NCBI RefSeq assembly: GCF_008326425.1
Contig: NZ_AP018929.1
Span: 1 to 64,000, forward strand
Length of the DNA stretch: 64,000 nt
Direction: 5' to 3'
Source of the DNA: Sulfuracidifex tepidarius
GTDB lineage: Archaea > Thermoproteota > Thermoprotei_A > Sulfolobales > Sulfolobaceae
The notes below the pieces were generated by a model. The model saw nothing but the letters and a program-made list of their open reading frames with translations, ran no database searches and was not told the DNA's origin. Made by a program: the position numbers and the translations under genes. Below are positions 37,161-47,845 of this stretch, one piece after another. The number at the start of each line of letters is the position of its first letter. Position 1 is the first letter of the stretch.

Positions 37161-38286
37161 GAGCATCTGGTATGTTGCGATTGAGAGAGCTGTAAATAAT
37201 AACATACCTAGGGTAAAATCAATTCTAGAGAGACATCAGTACATCTTAGATGCTAGATCAAGGCTTAGGCAAGCGAAGCTTGAGGTGATTCGTAACCTTA
37301 AGGAATATGTTGGTATGACCATGGAATCAGTGAGGAGGAATGGTGGAAACGTTTACCTGGCTAAAGACGGCGGTGAAGCCAGATCTATAGTCGAGAAGAT
37401 AGTAGGAGATAGAAGTACCATAGTCATGGGAAAATCAATGGTGGCTTATGAATGCGGAATCAGACAACATTTGATAAACAAGGGTAAGGAAGTTTGGGAG
37501 ACCGACCTAGGTGAGTTCCTGATCCAACTATCCAACGAACCACCGTCTCACATCATAGCTCCTGCAATACATATGACTAGAGAGCAAGCTTCGAAGGTAA
37601 TAAAGAAAATAGACTCTACCTCAAGTGTACAATCTCATGAAGAGATAGCGGGAGAGGCGAGGAAGTTCCTCAGGCAGAAGTTCATTAACGCCGAAGTAGG
37701 AATAACTGGAGCCAACGCGATATCCGCAGATACCGGTTCTATTCTCCTCATAGAAAATGAAGGTAACATAAGGATGACCTCTATCATGCCTGAAGTCCAT
37801 ATAGCCATAGCCGGCGTAGAGAAGATAGTTCCTACCTTAGAGCATGCCTTCCTTGAGGTAATGGTACAGTCAGCTTACGCTGGTCTTTATCCTCCCACGT
37901 ACGTCAACCTCACTTCAGGGCCGAGCTCCACAGGTGATATAGAGATGAAGAGAGTTTCTCCAGCCCACGGGCCTAAGGAATTTCACCTGATTCTTTTAGA
38001 TAATGGAAGATTTAAGACCGCAGACGATCCAATCCTGTCAGAAGCCCTCCTTTGCATAAGGTGCGGTAGATGTCATTTTCATTGTCCTGTCTATAGAGTT
38101 ATGGGTCAAAGGTGGGGAGATCCTCCATTTACTGGACCAATGGGAGCCATGTGGTCTTATGTAGTCTATGGAGACTCTAAACCATCCCTATTGTGTGCTC
38201 ATTCAGGAGGTTGCAGGGAAGTTTGCCCTATGGATATAAACATACCTAAGGTGCTGGAAAGAATCAAGTACATAGCTCAGAAGTAA
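37153..38286 (+). CDS. LutB-like LUD-domain iron-sulfur protein
   Basis: 377 residues. The first ~280 form a LUD (lactate utilisation) domain, with [22 protein letters not shown] as a conserved stretch. The C-terminus has a ferredoxin-like pair of sites, [14 protein letters not shown] and [12 protein letters not shown]. Partner of the upstream LutA-like protein; GTG start overlaps its stop. A separate LutC-type protein is not seen. The 3' end overlaps the convergent gene by 10 bp. Confidence 0.88.
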   Translation: MSESIWYVAIERAVNNNIPRVKSILERHQYILDARSRLRQAKLEVIRNLKEYVGMTMESVRRNGGNVYLAKDGGEARSIVEKIVGDRSTIVMGKSMVAYECGIRQHLINKGKEVWETDLGEFLIQLSNEPPSHIIAPAIHMTREQASKVIKKIDSTSSVQSHEEIAGEARKFLRQKFINAEVGITGANAISADTGSILLIENEGNIRMTSIMPEVHIAIAGVEKIVPTLEHAFLEVMVQSAYAGLYPPTYVNLTSGPSSTGDIEMKRVSPAHGPKEFHLILLDNGRFKTADDPILSEALLCIRCGRCHFHCPVYRVMGQRWGDPPFTGPMGAMWSYVVYGDSKPSLLCAHSGGCREVCPMDINIPKVLERIKYIAQK

Positions 38287-39080
38287 TTGATCTGGGAGTT
38301 CACATCTTCTTTTAATTTCCTTATAGATTCGGCGAAAACGTCAGTACCTTCCTCTACGTTCATTAGGGCGCTATGTCCCTCCTGGATGAGGAAATTCAGC
38401 CCGTCTCTTATACCATGCTTCATGACAAGTCTGTCGAACTCGTTTGTGAGCACACTTCCTGCAACAATCACAATTAGGAAATTTAGAAGCGTGATCAGTT
38501 TCTCTGGATCTCTAGACAAAGAAATAGCCTTAAGTGAGGTCTCTCTGGTTAGCGTCCTAGCCCAAGGATATTTCTCCTTCATTTTCTGCATCTCATCACT
38601 GTCGTAGATCGCGTCAGAGAGTATCGACAGATAGTTCATTTCTCTCTCTTTCGACCTCTTCTGGAGGAGATCAGGTATAAGCCCAGAGGCGTCAGTACTT
38701 ACCGATGTCCTTATGGGATAGTCAGGTATGCCATGTTCCTCTGCAATTTCCTTGATTTTGAGGAAAATTGAGTCGACTTCTCTCTCTATTGAAGACATAG
38801 ACAACGATTCGCCTGAAATCGAAGAACTCATGCCCAGGATTGCAAACACATCAGTGAAGACCAGCATTTCAAATGCTTCATTGTACTTAGGTCTTGCTAG
38901 GATAGGGAAATCCCTAATTATCTTCTTTGTGTACCCATTGGGCCAGTACCTAAGCTTAGCTATCATAGGAGGCCTTGCGTAATAAAGTCTAGTGAAATAC
39001 CCTCCGTTACAGACCCTGTAAACCTTAGTTGCAACCTCCTTTGGAATGGCTAAATTCCTTACAAGTTTAAAATAGTCCAT
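38277..39080 (-). CDS. Hypothetical soluble protein
   Basis: 267 residues, mostly helical, with one hydrophobic helix ([18 protein letters not shown]) near residue 200. No family or catalytic motif recognised. Stands alone on the minus strand, 37 bp after malonyl-CoA reductase on the same strand, so it may be co-transcribed with it. Confidence 0.65.
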   Translation of the reverse strand: MDYFKLVRNLAIPKEVATKVYRVCNGGYFTRLYYARPPMIAKLRYWPNGYTKKIIRDFPILARPKYNEAFEMLVFTDVFAILGMSSSISGESLSMSSIEREVDSIFLKIKEIAEEHGIPDYPIRTSVSTDASGLIPDLLQKRSKEREMNYLSILSDAIYDSDEMQKMKEKYPWARTLTRETSLKAISLSRDPEKLITLLNFLIVIVAGSVLTNEFDRLVMKHGIRDGLNFLIQEGHSALMNVEEGTDVFAESIRKLKEDVNSQINYF

Positions 39081-39117
39081 GACTAGAAGAGAGTAAAGAA
39101 AGACAATTAAAAAGGAT

Positions 39118-40203
<1,086 letters not shown>

Positions 40204-40338
40204 CTACTTTAAATTCAGGAATATAAACTTGTTTTAACAATATAAGTGACCCACTTTATACCCATTTTTATTACTATAAATGTAGATAGCTAATATATTA
40301 TAATTTAGCGTTTTATTTTAGTAAATTAGCCCGAAAAA

Positions 40339-40878
40339 TCAGATCTTTAGCGCTGTTTCTAGGTTTATGAAGCTGGCCTCAACGTAACCGCTTATCAACA
40401 AGGTTATTCCTACTCCTATTACTATAAAGAGATAGTTTCTAAGAAGTAGTTTGTTGATATTTCCAGTTAATATGGATTTAGAGAGAATTAAACTTTCTCC
40501 CATCATTACTGAGTAGCAGATGAACTCAAACCAGAAGAAAGGGAGGAAAGCTTCATTTGAAACTAGGAAAACTCCGGGTATCTTGTCCATAGCACCTAAC
40601 GACGCAAAAGCGTATGCAGTAAGAGAAAGTGAGAAAATCCCCCAGAACACTCCTACAAATGGAATAGACATACCTAAAGCAATCAGAAAGTTATGGGCTC
40701 CTATGTAAGCTCCTGAGACCAGGTAATCTGATGAGGGAGAAGGTACTTCGGATTTCAGCTCACTATCTATGGTATTTCCAAAGAAACTCGACCCAGGAAG
40801 GGAAGATATTAAGGTTGTAAGGAGTATGTTAAAGATTAACACTATGAGAAATATCTTGACGTTATTCAGATTAGGCAT
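40339..40878 (-). CDS. SpoIIM-family membrane protein
   Basis: 179 residues with about five membrane helices. GAYIGAHNFLIALG, then an acidic/Phe-rich middle (NEAFLPFFWFEFI) and the C-terminal LISGYVEASF are the pattern of stage-II-sporulation-protein-M relatives. Archaeal members have no known role; they probably modulate membrane or transport functions. Confidence 0.75.
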   Translation of the reverse strand: MPNLNNVKIFLIVLIFNILLTTLISSLPGSSFFGNTIDSELKSEVPSPSSDYLVSGAYIGAHNFLIALGMSIPFVGVFWGIFSLSLTAYAFASLGAMDKIPGVFLVSNEAFLPFFWFEFICYSVMMGESLILSKSILTGNINKLLLRNYLFIVIGVGITLLISGYVEASFINLETALKI

Positions 40879-40908
40879 AAAATAATTATTTCGCGGAAAG
40901 TTATAACC

Positions 40909-42594
40909 TCATTCGTCAGCTTGTAACACTGCACCCTTTGATGAGGACGACACTAGGCTTGCATATTGAGCTAGCAATCCTCTTCTATAGCGTAGGGAAG
41001 GAGCCTTCCATGAGGATCTCCTCTTTTTGATTTCCTCTTCGTCTAGCTCCACTTGGAGAACCCCCTTTTCTCCATCTATTTCAATGACGTCTCCGTCGTT
41101 AAGTAACGCTATAACACCTCCTACTGCTGCCTCCGGTGCCACATGCCCTACCATGATTCCTCTGGTGGCGCCACTAAACCTTCCATCAGTTATTAGGGCT
41201 ATCTTCTCTCCAAGACCTTGACCGACTATCGCGCTAGTTACGGCAAGCATCTCCCTCATTCCTGGTCCTCCCTTAGGTCCTTCGTATCTTATGACAACCA
41301 CATCTCCTTCGACTATTTTCCTATCCAGCACTGCGCGGAATGCCTCCTCCTCCGAGTTGAACACCTTAGCTGGGCCCTTGTGTCTCTTTACTTTACTCGC
41401 TGACACTTTCATTACTGCCCCTTCTTCAGCTAAGTTTCCCTTCAGAATCCTTATTCCACCTGAAGGCAAGAACGGTTCTTTAACGTCTCTTACTACGTGA
41501 CTGTAACTCACGTTAGGTAACTGAAATTCCTTGAGGTTCTGCTCCATTGTTTTTCCCGTTACTGTCAGAGCGTCACCGTGTAAAAGTCCTGCCTCGAGTA
41601 GTTTCTTCAGGATCAGAGGAGCCCCTCCGACTCTGTGTAGGTCGTACATGGCATATTCTCCCTCTGGCTTCAGGAAAGCTATTGTGGGAGTTTTCTTACT
41701 AATTCTATCGAAATCGTCTAAAGTGAGCTTCACGTTAGCCTCTTTCGCTATTGCCAGTAAGTGAAGCACGGCGTTAGTTGATCCCCCGGTTGCCATCAAC
41801 ATTGTTATAGCGTTCTCAAACGCCTCGAAAGTCATTATGTCCCTTGGCTTTATTCTGTTCTCTATTAATTTCCCGATCGTCCTGCTAGTCTCCTTAGCGT
41901 ACCTGACTCTGGCAGAGTCGACTGCAGGGGGAGACGAGCTACCTGGTAACGCAACTCCTAAAGCTTCGGAGAGTATCCCCATCGTGTTAGCTGTGTAAAG
42001 TCCGGCACAAGTCCCTGGGCCAGGTATAGCGTTATCCTCCATTATTCTGAGATCCTCAGCTGACATTTTCCCCGCGCTATAAGATCCCACCGCCTCATAA
42101 ACGTCTTGTACAGTGATAGGCTTCCCTTTGAAAACTCCAGGGAGAGCAGTTCCTCCGTACATGTAAATTGAAGGTATGTTGATCCTAGCCATGGCCATCA
42201 TCATTCCCGGGCCGGTCTTGTCACAGCCTCCGAACGCTACGAAAGCGTCGTACCCATGTGCATTTGTAACCAACTCTATAGTGTCCGCTATCACTTCCCT
42301 ACTTACTAGTGAGTACTTCATTCCTTCGCTTCCCATAGCTATGCCGTCTATGACGACAGGGGCAGTAAATACTCTCGGTGTCCCACCGGCTTCCCTTATC
42401 CCTTCTTTAGCTACTCCCGACAATCCAAGTAAGTGTATGTTACAAGGTCCTGCCTCGTCCCACGCTATTGCAACGCCTACAAGGGGTTTAGAGATGTCGT
42501 TATCGTTTAGGCCCATTGCCTTCAAGAATGCTCTATTGGGAGCTTTCTCGTATCCTCCGTAAATTAGATTCGATCTTCCCTTTATAGAGCTCAT
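40909..42594 (-). CDS. ilvD: Dihydroxy-acid dehydratase
   Basis: 561 residues. Fe-S-dependent dehydration of 2,3-dihydroxy acids in valine and isoleucine synthesis; Sulfolobales enzymes also accept sugar acids. Conserved cysteines lie in [18 protein letters not shown] and [26 protein letters not shown] and [12 protein letters not shown] are family blocks. The minus-strand TATA-like gcttttaaac about 27 bp before the ATG indicates a leaderless, monocistronic gene. Confidence 0.96.
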   Translation of the reverse strand: MSSIKGRSNLIYGGYEKAPNRAFLKAMGLNDNDISKPLVGVAIAWDEAGPCNIHLLGLSGVAKEGIREAGGTPRVFTAPVVIDGIAMGSEGMKYSLVSREVIADTIELVTNAHGYDAFVAFGGCDKTGPGMMMAMARINIPSIYMYGGTALPGVFKGKPITVQDVYEAVGSYSAGKMSAEDLRIMEDNAIPGPGTCAGLYTANTMGILSEALGVALPGSSSPPAVDSARVRYAKETSRTIGKLIENRIKPRDIMTFEAFENAITMLMATGGSTNAVLHLLAIAKEANVKLTLDDFDRISKKTPTIAFLKPEGEYAMYDLHRVGGAPLILKKLLEAGLLHGDALTVTGKTMEQNLKEFQLPNVSYSHVVRDVKEPFLPSGGIRILKGNLAEEGAVMKVSASKVKRHKGPAKVFNSEEEAFRAVLDRKIVEGDVVVIRYEGPKGGPGMREMLAVTSAIVGQGLGEKIALITDGRFSGATRGIMVGHVAPEAAVGGVIALLNDGDVIEIDGEKGVLQVELDEEEIKKRRSSWKAPSLRYRRGLLAQYASLVSSSSKGAVLQADE

Positions 42595-42759
42595 AGAGAA
42601 TTCTTACTTGCAAATAGTTTAAAAGCTCATGATATGCTCGAATCTAAGAATTTTATATTTTAATTTCTAGAAAGAAATAGAACGTTCTTAGAGTTTTTCT
42701 ATCTGAAAGTACATGAGACATTATATCTTCCCGAAGCTGAGAAGATCTAGGGACAGAAA

Positions 42760-43110
42760 TCATTTGGTCTCATTTATATGTTTAGTTTGGTACGTGTTAA
42801 CTATCTTGCTAAGAATCCCGACGTAGTCCTTTAATATTGGAACATGGAAATTTAAAAATTCCTGTCCATCTTTTGTTAACTGATAATACTTAGTGCCCTG
42901 ATTATCGTAGGACGATATTAAACCGTTTCCCTCCATTTTTTTAAGTGTGATGTAGACTATATTTCTTTTAACTTCCTTCTGCAATAGGGAATCCAGATTC
43001 TTCTTTATTTCGTATCCGTACATGTCACCTTTGTTCCATAGCAAATACGCTATTAGTATCTGTATTAATCCTTTCAGTATCATCATCTTTGGTTTTTCTC
43101 TAAAAGGCAT
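42760..43110 (-). CDS. PadR-family transcriptional regulator
   Basis: 116 residues with a winged helix-turn-helix. ILIAYLLWNKGDMYGYEIKK at the start, VKRNIVYITLKKMEGNGLI as recognition helix region and KYYQLTKDGQEFL as the wing are the PadR pattern. Ligand and targets unknown. The upstream TATA-like ttttaaattagg supports the first Met; a second Met-Met at residues 9-10 is an alternative start. Confidence 0.85.
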   Translation of the reverse strand: MPFREKPKMMILKGLIQILIAYLLWNKGDMYGYEIKKNLDSLLQKEVKRNIVYITLKKMEGNGLISSYDNQGTKYYQLTKDGQEFLNFHVPILKDYVGILSKIVNTYQTKHINETK

Positions 43111-43228
43111 ATATGACAGTAAGTCAACCTAATTTAAAAAATAAACTATCTATTCATCCTGACGTGCAGTCATCATTAATTTCAGTTAAGGCCAATTTAA
43201 TCATCTTTATTTATTTTTCCTATACATC

Positions 43229-43960
43229 CTAGCTTACACTCGATATTATAGTCATTTCTGAATCGTCTATGCTAAAATTCTTCCATGAATGCCCAGCTAC
43301 TACTTCGACAGGCTTTAGCCCGGCTTTCTTCACTATAGCAAGGACTTCATGAAGACTGTAAAGGCGTTGACTATACTCTATTTTACCTACTTCTTTGTCG
43401 TCCATGAAATAGGTTCTTTTCACAATTAGCCTTGATGTCGTGGGGTCGAAGGTCTCTTTCGACAAAACCAGATAAGGCGGAGCGTAGGTATAGTACTCGC
43501 TTGGCTTATTGTATATTGTATAATCTCTATTGTCCAGATTTATTATGACAAGGTTCTTAGTCACCTCCCTTAACTGCTCCAGTATCCTTACATCTTCTTC
43601 TTCATTATAGTATCCGAGGCTGTTGTTTATGTTAATCGCGATGTCGAACTTCTCTTCATTAAAAATATTCGTCAGGTATCTCATGTCTCCTATCCTAAAT
43701 GAAGCCTTACTTGTGTTCTCAGACGCTGTCTTTATCATCTTCTCAGAGATGTCCACTCCCACTACGTCAAAGCCCTTCTTCGATAAGAAATGTGATATTC
43801 TTCCTATTCCGCAAGGGACATCTAAGATTTTCTTTCCAGCGTTATACTTGTTCGCAACTTCTGAGATCCAGGAGGCCCACTTCTCGCCTTCGTCCCATAG
43901 CTTCATAATCTGCTTAATGTAGAAGTCTGACTCGAATACAAGTTTCTTCTCTGTTTCCAT
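43229..43960 (-). CDS. Class I SAM-dependent methyltransferase
   Basis: 243 residues. SAM-binding motif ILDVPCGIGRISHFL, then VVGVDISEKMI and FDIAININNSLGYY, are the standard class I methyltransferase blocks. Substrate unknown. It diverges from a secreted-protein gene across only 34 bp. Confidence 0.88.
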   Translation of the reverse strand: METEKKLVFESDFYIKQIMKLWDEGEKWASWISEVANKYNAGKKILDVPCGIGRISHFLSKKGFDVVGVDISEKMIKTASENTSKASFRIGDMRYLTNIFNEEKFDIAININNSLGYYNEEEDVRILEQLREVTKNLVIINLDNRDYTIYNKPSEYYTYAPPYLVLSKETFDPTTSRLIVKRTYFMDDKEVGKIEYSQRLYSLHEVLAIVKKAGLKPVEVVAGHSWKNFSIDDSEMTIISSVS

Positions 43961-43994
43961 AACTTTAAACTGTGCTCTGACAATAAAATATGAT
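43961..43994. promoter_or_regulatory. Compact bidirectional promoter
   Basis: 34 bp separate two divergent start codons. Plus-strand actttaaact (about 43962-43971) is about 28 bp before the ATG at 43995; minus-strand atattttattg (about 43991-43981) is about 26 bp before the ATG at 43960. Same architecture as 8269-8301. Confidence 0.55.
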
Positions 43995-44555
43995 ATGAAT
44001 GTTGGTCTCTCTTTGATTTTGCTAGCGATCTTCTTAGTGTCTTTGACTCCTACTGCTCTATCGCAGGGGAGTAGTTATATTTTAGATGCCACAATAGCAG
44101 ACGGAACCTCGCTTTTCTCTTATACTTATAATTATACAGTTGAAAAGACGAACCCTCTTGTCTACTCCTTGCAAGTAAGTACACCAAATGGCTCGCCAGT
44201 CCTAAATGGAACTTACACTGACAGCTCCAGATGTTTCCCTAATTACATCCCTATAGATGGAGAAAACGTTTCAATGAAATATAAAGGTCAAGTTCAGATA
44301 GAAGGGAATACTTACCAGGAATTCGTAGGAGATGCGTACGTGAGAGGAGAGCAGATACCTATAGACGCTTACTTCCTTGGTGGTGTTCTGTTCAAGCTAA
44401 ATGGATCTTACGAAAACATCACGATTAACATGATAAACATCAGCGTGAACACTCAATCCAAGCCTTCTTCCAGTATAGATTACGTTCCGATCATAGTCGT
44501 AGCTGTTGTAATAGTCCTTGCTATAGTAATAATGATAAAATTAGGGAAGATTTAA
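43995..44555 (+). CDS. Secreted, membrane-anchored protein of unknown function
   Basis: 186 residues: signal peptide (about 1-23), a beta-rich ectodomain with several Asn-X-Ser/Thr sites and one Cys, and a C-terminal membrane helix (about 160-182). No family recognised. Its 3' end overlaps the convergent LysO-like gene by 15 bp. Confidence 0.7.
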   Translation: MNVGLSLILLAIFLVSLTPTALSQGSSYILDATIADGTSLFSYTYNYTVEKTNPLVYSLQVSTPNGSPVLNGTYTDSSRCFPNYIPIDGENVSMKYKGQVQIEGNTYQEFVGDAYVRGEQIPIDAYFLGGVLFKLNGSYENITINMINISVNTQSKPSSSIDYVPIIVVAVVIVLAIVIMIKLGKI

Positions 44556-45449
44556 CATCAGAGGTAGGAATATGGGGATGAACACGGTAAGTGTCACTCC
44601 GCTGAAGACTGCAGTCATAACGTAGTCGTCGCCCAAGAGCAGAGCGTACAGAGGAAGTGTCGTGTCCATGGAGGTAGCTCCACCGACTGCTATAGCCGAG
44701 TAAGGGTTGTATCTTATCCTAAGAAGGAAGGGAAGGATCACGTAGGAAAGCTGTTCCCTAAAGAAGTTTATCAAGAAAGCTATAGATCCGTAATAAGGGG
44801 AATAATACGTTGAAACTAAAGGTCCAGTAAAAGTATACCATCCGCTTCCCATGGCTATTATTTCGGTTAGCTTGAGGCTTCCCATTCCTATGAAATGAAA
44901 TATCACGCCTGCTATCAAGTTCCCTATTATAACAATTAGAAGTGATATACCGCCCTTACTTAGAGACCCTCTTATTACCTTTATTGTCATAGAGTTAGCT
45001 GTCGAGTAACCTAAGAAAACTGCTAGGGCTAAAAGTTCCACGTCAATTATTGTGGAATATGCCAAATCAGGTTTAACAATTAACCCCACGATCCAACCTA
45101 ATAGAAAGGGAATTCCGTATTTATACTGAAGTTGGTTGGTTTTCCTGCTATCAACTTTAACGTTTCCCCTCATTTTCCAGATAGTTCCTATTTCATAAGT
45201 CACGACAATGATTATCACTGAACCTAACACTGAATACAAAACTAGGCTAAGTAATTCGTTAATTGAGACCGAAGAACCAGCCCATAAAGAAATAGAGAAA
45301 ATTAAAATGTAAACGACTATATCATTTACCTTCGTTATGTTCTCGTTTCTCTTTAGCTTACCAATTAAGCCGAAACTCACGTAAAGCGATATGAAAGCGA
45401 GAGAGAACTCTACCTCGTCAAGCACATTTTTACTGCATACTTTCCTCAC
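44541..45449 (-). CDS. LysO-family (lysine exporter-like) membrane protein
   Basis: 302 residues with about eight to nine membrane helices. MGSGWYTFTGPLV, FREQLSYVILP and VGGATSMDTTLPLY are the diagnostic blocks of the LysO/YbjE lysine exporter family. It follows the ArsR-type regulator gene with a 20-bp overlap, so the regulator probably controls the exporter. Real substrate not proven. Confidence 0.85.
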   Translation of the reverse strand: MRKVCSKNVLDEVEFSLAFISLYVSFGLIGKLKRNENITKVNDIVVYILIFSISLWAGSSVSINELLSLVLYSVLGSVIIIVVTYEIGTIWKMRGNVKVDSRKTNQLQYKYGIPFLLGWIVGLIVKPDLAYSTIIDVELLALAVFLGYSTANSMTIKVIRGSLSKGGISLLIVIIGNLIAGVIFHFIGMGSLKLTEIIAMGSGWYTFTGPLVSTYYSPYYGSIAFLINFFREQLSYVILPFLLRIRYNPYSAIAVGGATSMDTTLPLYALLLGDDYVMTAVFSGVTLTVFIPIFLPLMLNLP

Positions 45450-45735
45450 TTAAATATTTCTCAATTGTCTTGATATTTTTAGTTGTTATATATACATTTT
45501 TGTGTTTACTGGGTTTCCTAGTTATTATTCCAAATTTCTCTAATAGTTCTAGATGATATTTTACTGTAGAGTAATTTAAACTAAGTTTTTTGGATAATTC
45601 GTACGCAGTGCATGGTTTAGTTTCCAATTCAAAAATAATTCTTTTTCTTGTTTCCCATCCTTTATTTTCGAGGAGCTCTTCAACCTTTACTAACATGATT
45701 AGAAATTTGGAGACAAACCTCTTAACTCTGAACAT
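45430..45735 (-). CDS. ArsR-type winged-helix transcriptional regulator
   Basis: 101 residues. The HTH is TAYELSKKLSLNYSTVKYHLELL, followed by a wing (FGIITRKPSKHKNVYITT). No metal-binding cysteine motif, so it is probably a non-metal sensor. Overlaps the LysO-like gene by 20 bp. The first Met has a TATA-like cagttaaaaagc at about -25; Met14 is a weaker alternative. Confidence 0.82.
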   Translation of the reverse strand: MFRVKRFVSKFLIMLVKVEELLENKGWETRKRIIFELETKPCTAYELSKKLSLNYSTVKYHLELLEKFGIITRKPSKHKNVYITTKNIKTIEKYLSEESMQ

Positions 45736-45811
45736 TTTAATGAGAGTTCAATGCTTTTTAACTGAATTAAAATACTTATATATTAATAAAATGGTTCTTT
45801 TTAGAAAGAAA

Positions 45812-46138
45812 TTATAATGATAGGTTCTTAAAATAGTTTTTTATAAAAATTACTATTATTATGAATGCTGTAATAAAAGACCCTATAAAGTAATAATCGG
45901 CTTTCAATCCTAAGATTAATATAAGAATAAAATAGAATGGAATTACTAACTTATAATTAGGACCTGCGAGTAGAAAACTTATAGAGATAGAAGGAATAAG
46001 AAATAAAGGACTGATAAATGATAATAAAAGGAATATAATGAATAGTATTATTAAAATAAAGAATATTGTAGAGTGCCTTTGAGCTAGCATTTCTTTCCGT
46101 ATAATAATCTTGAGTAGTAAAGTAATATATCTAGACAA
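45812..46138 (-). CDS. Small polytopic membrane protein
   Basis: 108 residues, very hydrophobic and Ile/Phe-rich, with about four membrane helices and a basic N-terminal segment (KIIIRKEMLAQRH). AT-rich composition makes it less certain as a gene. No family recognised. Confidence 0.5.
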   Translation of the reverse strand: MSRYITLLLKIIIRKEMLAQRHSTIFFILIILFIIFLLLSFISPLFLIPSISISFLLAGPNYKLVIPFYFILILILGLKADYYFIGSFITAFIIIVIFIKNYFKNLSL

Positions 46139-46217
46139 GATTTCTCCAATTCAGATGGAAAAAAGTCCGAAGTCCTTTGTCGTATAGATTGCTTTATGTC
46201 GAAAAGAACCAAGAGAA

Positions 46218-47051
46218 TCAGTAATGATATAAGTATTTATGTAGTTCTTTTCGATGGTCTTTGGCACCAGAGCTGAACCTAGCCCTTCTGTTTTCTTCAG
46301 CGTTGATCAAGAAGGTTCTTGTTTCCTCTTTCATGTCGTCCATTTTCATTACCACTTTTCCAGAAGGAGAAGAAATCATGGATCCTCCCCAGAAGTATTC
46401 CTCTTCGCCTTGTCCTACCATATTGATGAAGACTATCCATACAGAGTTCATTAGTGAATGAGCAATTATTAGTGATCTCCAACTATCTCTGATATCTATC
46501 ATGGAAGACCTAAAAGGAGACGCGGATATCACAAAGACTATGTCTGCTCCTTTCCTGGTGAGAAGCTCTATTGGTTCCGGATGCCAAGCATCTTCACAGA
46601 CTACTGTGCCCATAGTCTCTCCTTTATACTTGAACGTCCTCAGGTTCTTCACGTCTCCTTCTTGGAAGTATCTTTTCTCGTCAAAAAGGTCGTAGTTAGC
46701 AAGATATAATTTATCGATGAATAGAGGTTTCTTTCCTTTTCTGAGGACTACAGCGGAGTTCCTCAGTATGCCCTTCCTCACTTCTCTTGGGATTCCTAGG
46801 ACGACACACTTATCAATATCATCTACTGTAGTCATAAGTTTCTCTAAGGCTGAGTCCACACTGGGAGTAACATTGAAGAAATAATCCCTAGTCGTATACC
46901 CGGTCAAAGAAAGTTCTGGGAAGACAACGCAGTCAGCTACGCTTTTCCTCATGATTGACAAATGTTTCTCTAAGTTGTCCTTTACATTACCCGGTTTGAC
47001 GTGGATCTGAGCAAGTTCTACGTTTATTCCCATATCCTTGGATACCTCCAA
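46218..47051 (-). CDS. Carbon-nitrogen hydrolase, glutaminase subunit for NAD synthetase (putative)
   Basis: 277 residues of the nitrilase fold with the full Glu46-Lys114-Cys152 triad (FPELSLTGY, FIDKLYL, VVCEDAWHP). In most bacteria and eukaryotes this domain is fused to NAD synthetase to supply ammonia from glutamine; here it is a separate gene overlapping the 3' end of nadE by 28 bp, so a two-subunit enzyme is likely. A second in-frame Met at residue 7 (47033) is an alternative start. Confidence 0.82.
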   Translation of the reverse strand: MEVSKDMGINVELAQIHVKPGNVKDNLEKHLSIMRKSVADCVVFPELSLTGYTTRDYFFNVTPSVDSALEKLMTTVDDIDKCVVLGIPREVRKGILRNSAVVLRKGKKPLFIDKLYLANYDLFDEKRYFQEGDVKNLRTFKYKGETMGTVVCEDAWHPEPIELLTRKGADIVFVISASPFRSSMIDIRDSWRSLIIAHSLMNSVWIVFINMVGQGEEEYFWGGSMISSPSGKVVMKMDDMKEETRTFLINAEENRRARFSSGAKDHRKELHKYLYHY

Positions 47052-47845
47052 TCTGAACCTACAGTTCTCCCAGATATTTTAAATATTTCAGGCATCTTCC
47101 TCTTATGCTCATTATTTCTGACTAATCTAATCACCTTATCCACGTTCTCTCTTGATGTTTTTACTTCTTGAGCTACCTTCTGCGGGTCCATAAATTTTTC
47201 ATAGAGAAGATAAAGAATTTTATCTACACTTTCATAATCAATTCCTAATTCGCCCTCCGCAGTCTGTCCCTCCCATAAGGCTGGGGAGCTTGGTTTCTCG
47301 ATTATGTTCTTGGGTATTCCAATTTGTTGTGCAAGTTTCTTTACTTGAGTCTTATATAGATCCCCTATGGGCAAGACGTCTACTCCACCGTCACCGTATT
47401 TTGTGAAGTAGCCTAGCAGAATCTCGCTCTTGTCTCCAGTTCCTATTACTAAGTAATCAAGTTTCTGTGCATATGCGTAAAGTAAGGTCATTCTGACTCT
47501 TGCCTTTATGTTCCCAACCAATACCTTGTCGTCGCTGTCCACCTTGGAGGAAAAAGACTTCACTAAGTCATCAATTTTAATCTCAGAGTAAGGCGCTCCC
47601 ACACTTCTTAGCATCGTGTAGGAATCTTGTATGTCTTTTGCCGGAGTACTTTCAGACGGCATTAGAAGGACGTGAACGTTCCTGGTAGCTTGAGTCAATA
47701 GTTTTAGAACTACGGAGGAGTCTATCCCCCCGCTCAGTCCTATAACTCCTCCCTTTTTCCCAGAAGCTTGGATGTACTCCCTAAGTCTTGTTATTAAGTA
47801 ATTTGAGACGAAATTCCAGTCCATTTCTAACTCTTGCATCATCAA
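47024..47845 (-). CDS. nadE: NAD(+) synthetase, ammonia-channel subunit
   Basis: 273 residues. The ATP-pyrophosphatase loop is GLSGGIDSS (36-44), and GTGDKSEILLGYFTKYGDGG is the deamido-NAD-binding block. This is the short form lacking a fused glutaminase. It converts deamido-NAD to NAD. Its start overlaps the membrane glycosyltransferase gene by 4 bp and its end overlaps the nitrilase-like gene by 28 bp. Several Met codons in a row at the start leave the exact N-terminus open. Confidence 0.93.
   Translation of the reverse strand: MMMQELEMDWNFVSNYLITRLREYIQASGKKGGVIGLSGGIDSSVVLKLLTQATRNVHVLLMPSESTPAKDIQDSYTMLRSVGAPYSEIKIDDLVKSFSSKVDSDDKVLVGNIKARVRMTLLYAYAQKLDYLVIGTGDKSEILLGYFTKYGDGGVDVLPIGDLYKTQVKKLAQQIGIPKNIIEKPSSPALWEGQTAEGELGIDYESVDKILYLLYEKFMDPQKVAQEVKTSRENVDKVIRLVRNNEHKRKMPEIFKISGRTVGSDWRYPRIWE

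Noticed and set aside
43165-43195. ATGATGA on the minus strand upstream of the PadR gene
   Set aside because: No D box at a usable distance; spacing to the next CAGG is only 8 nt.
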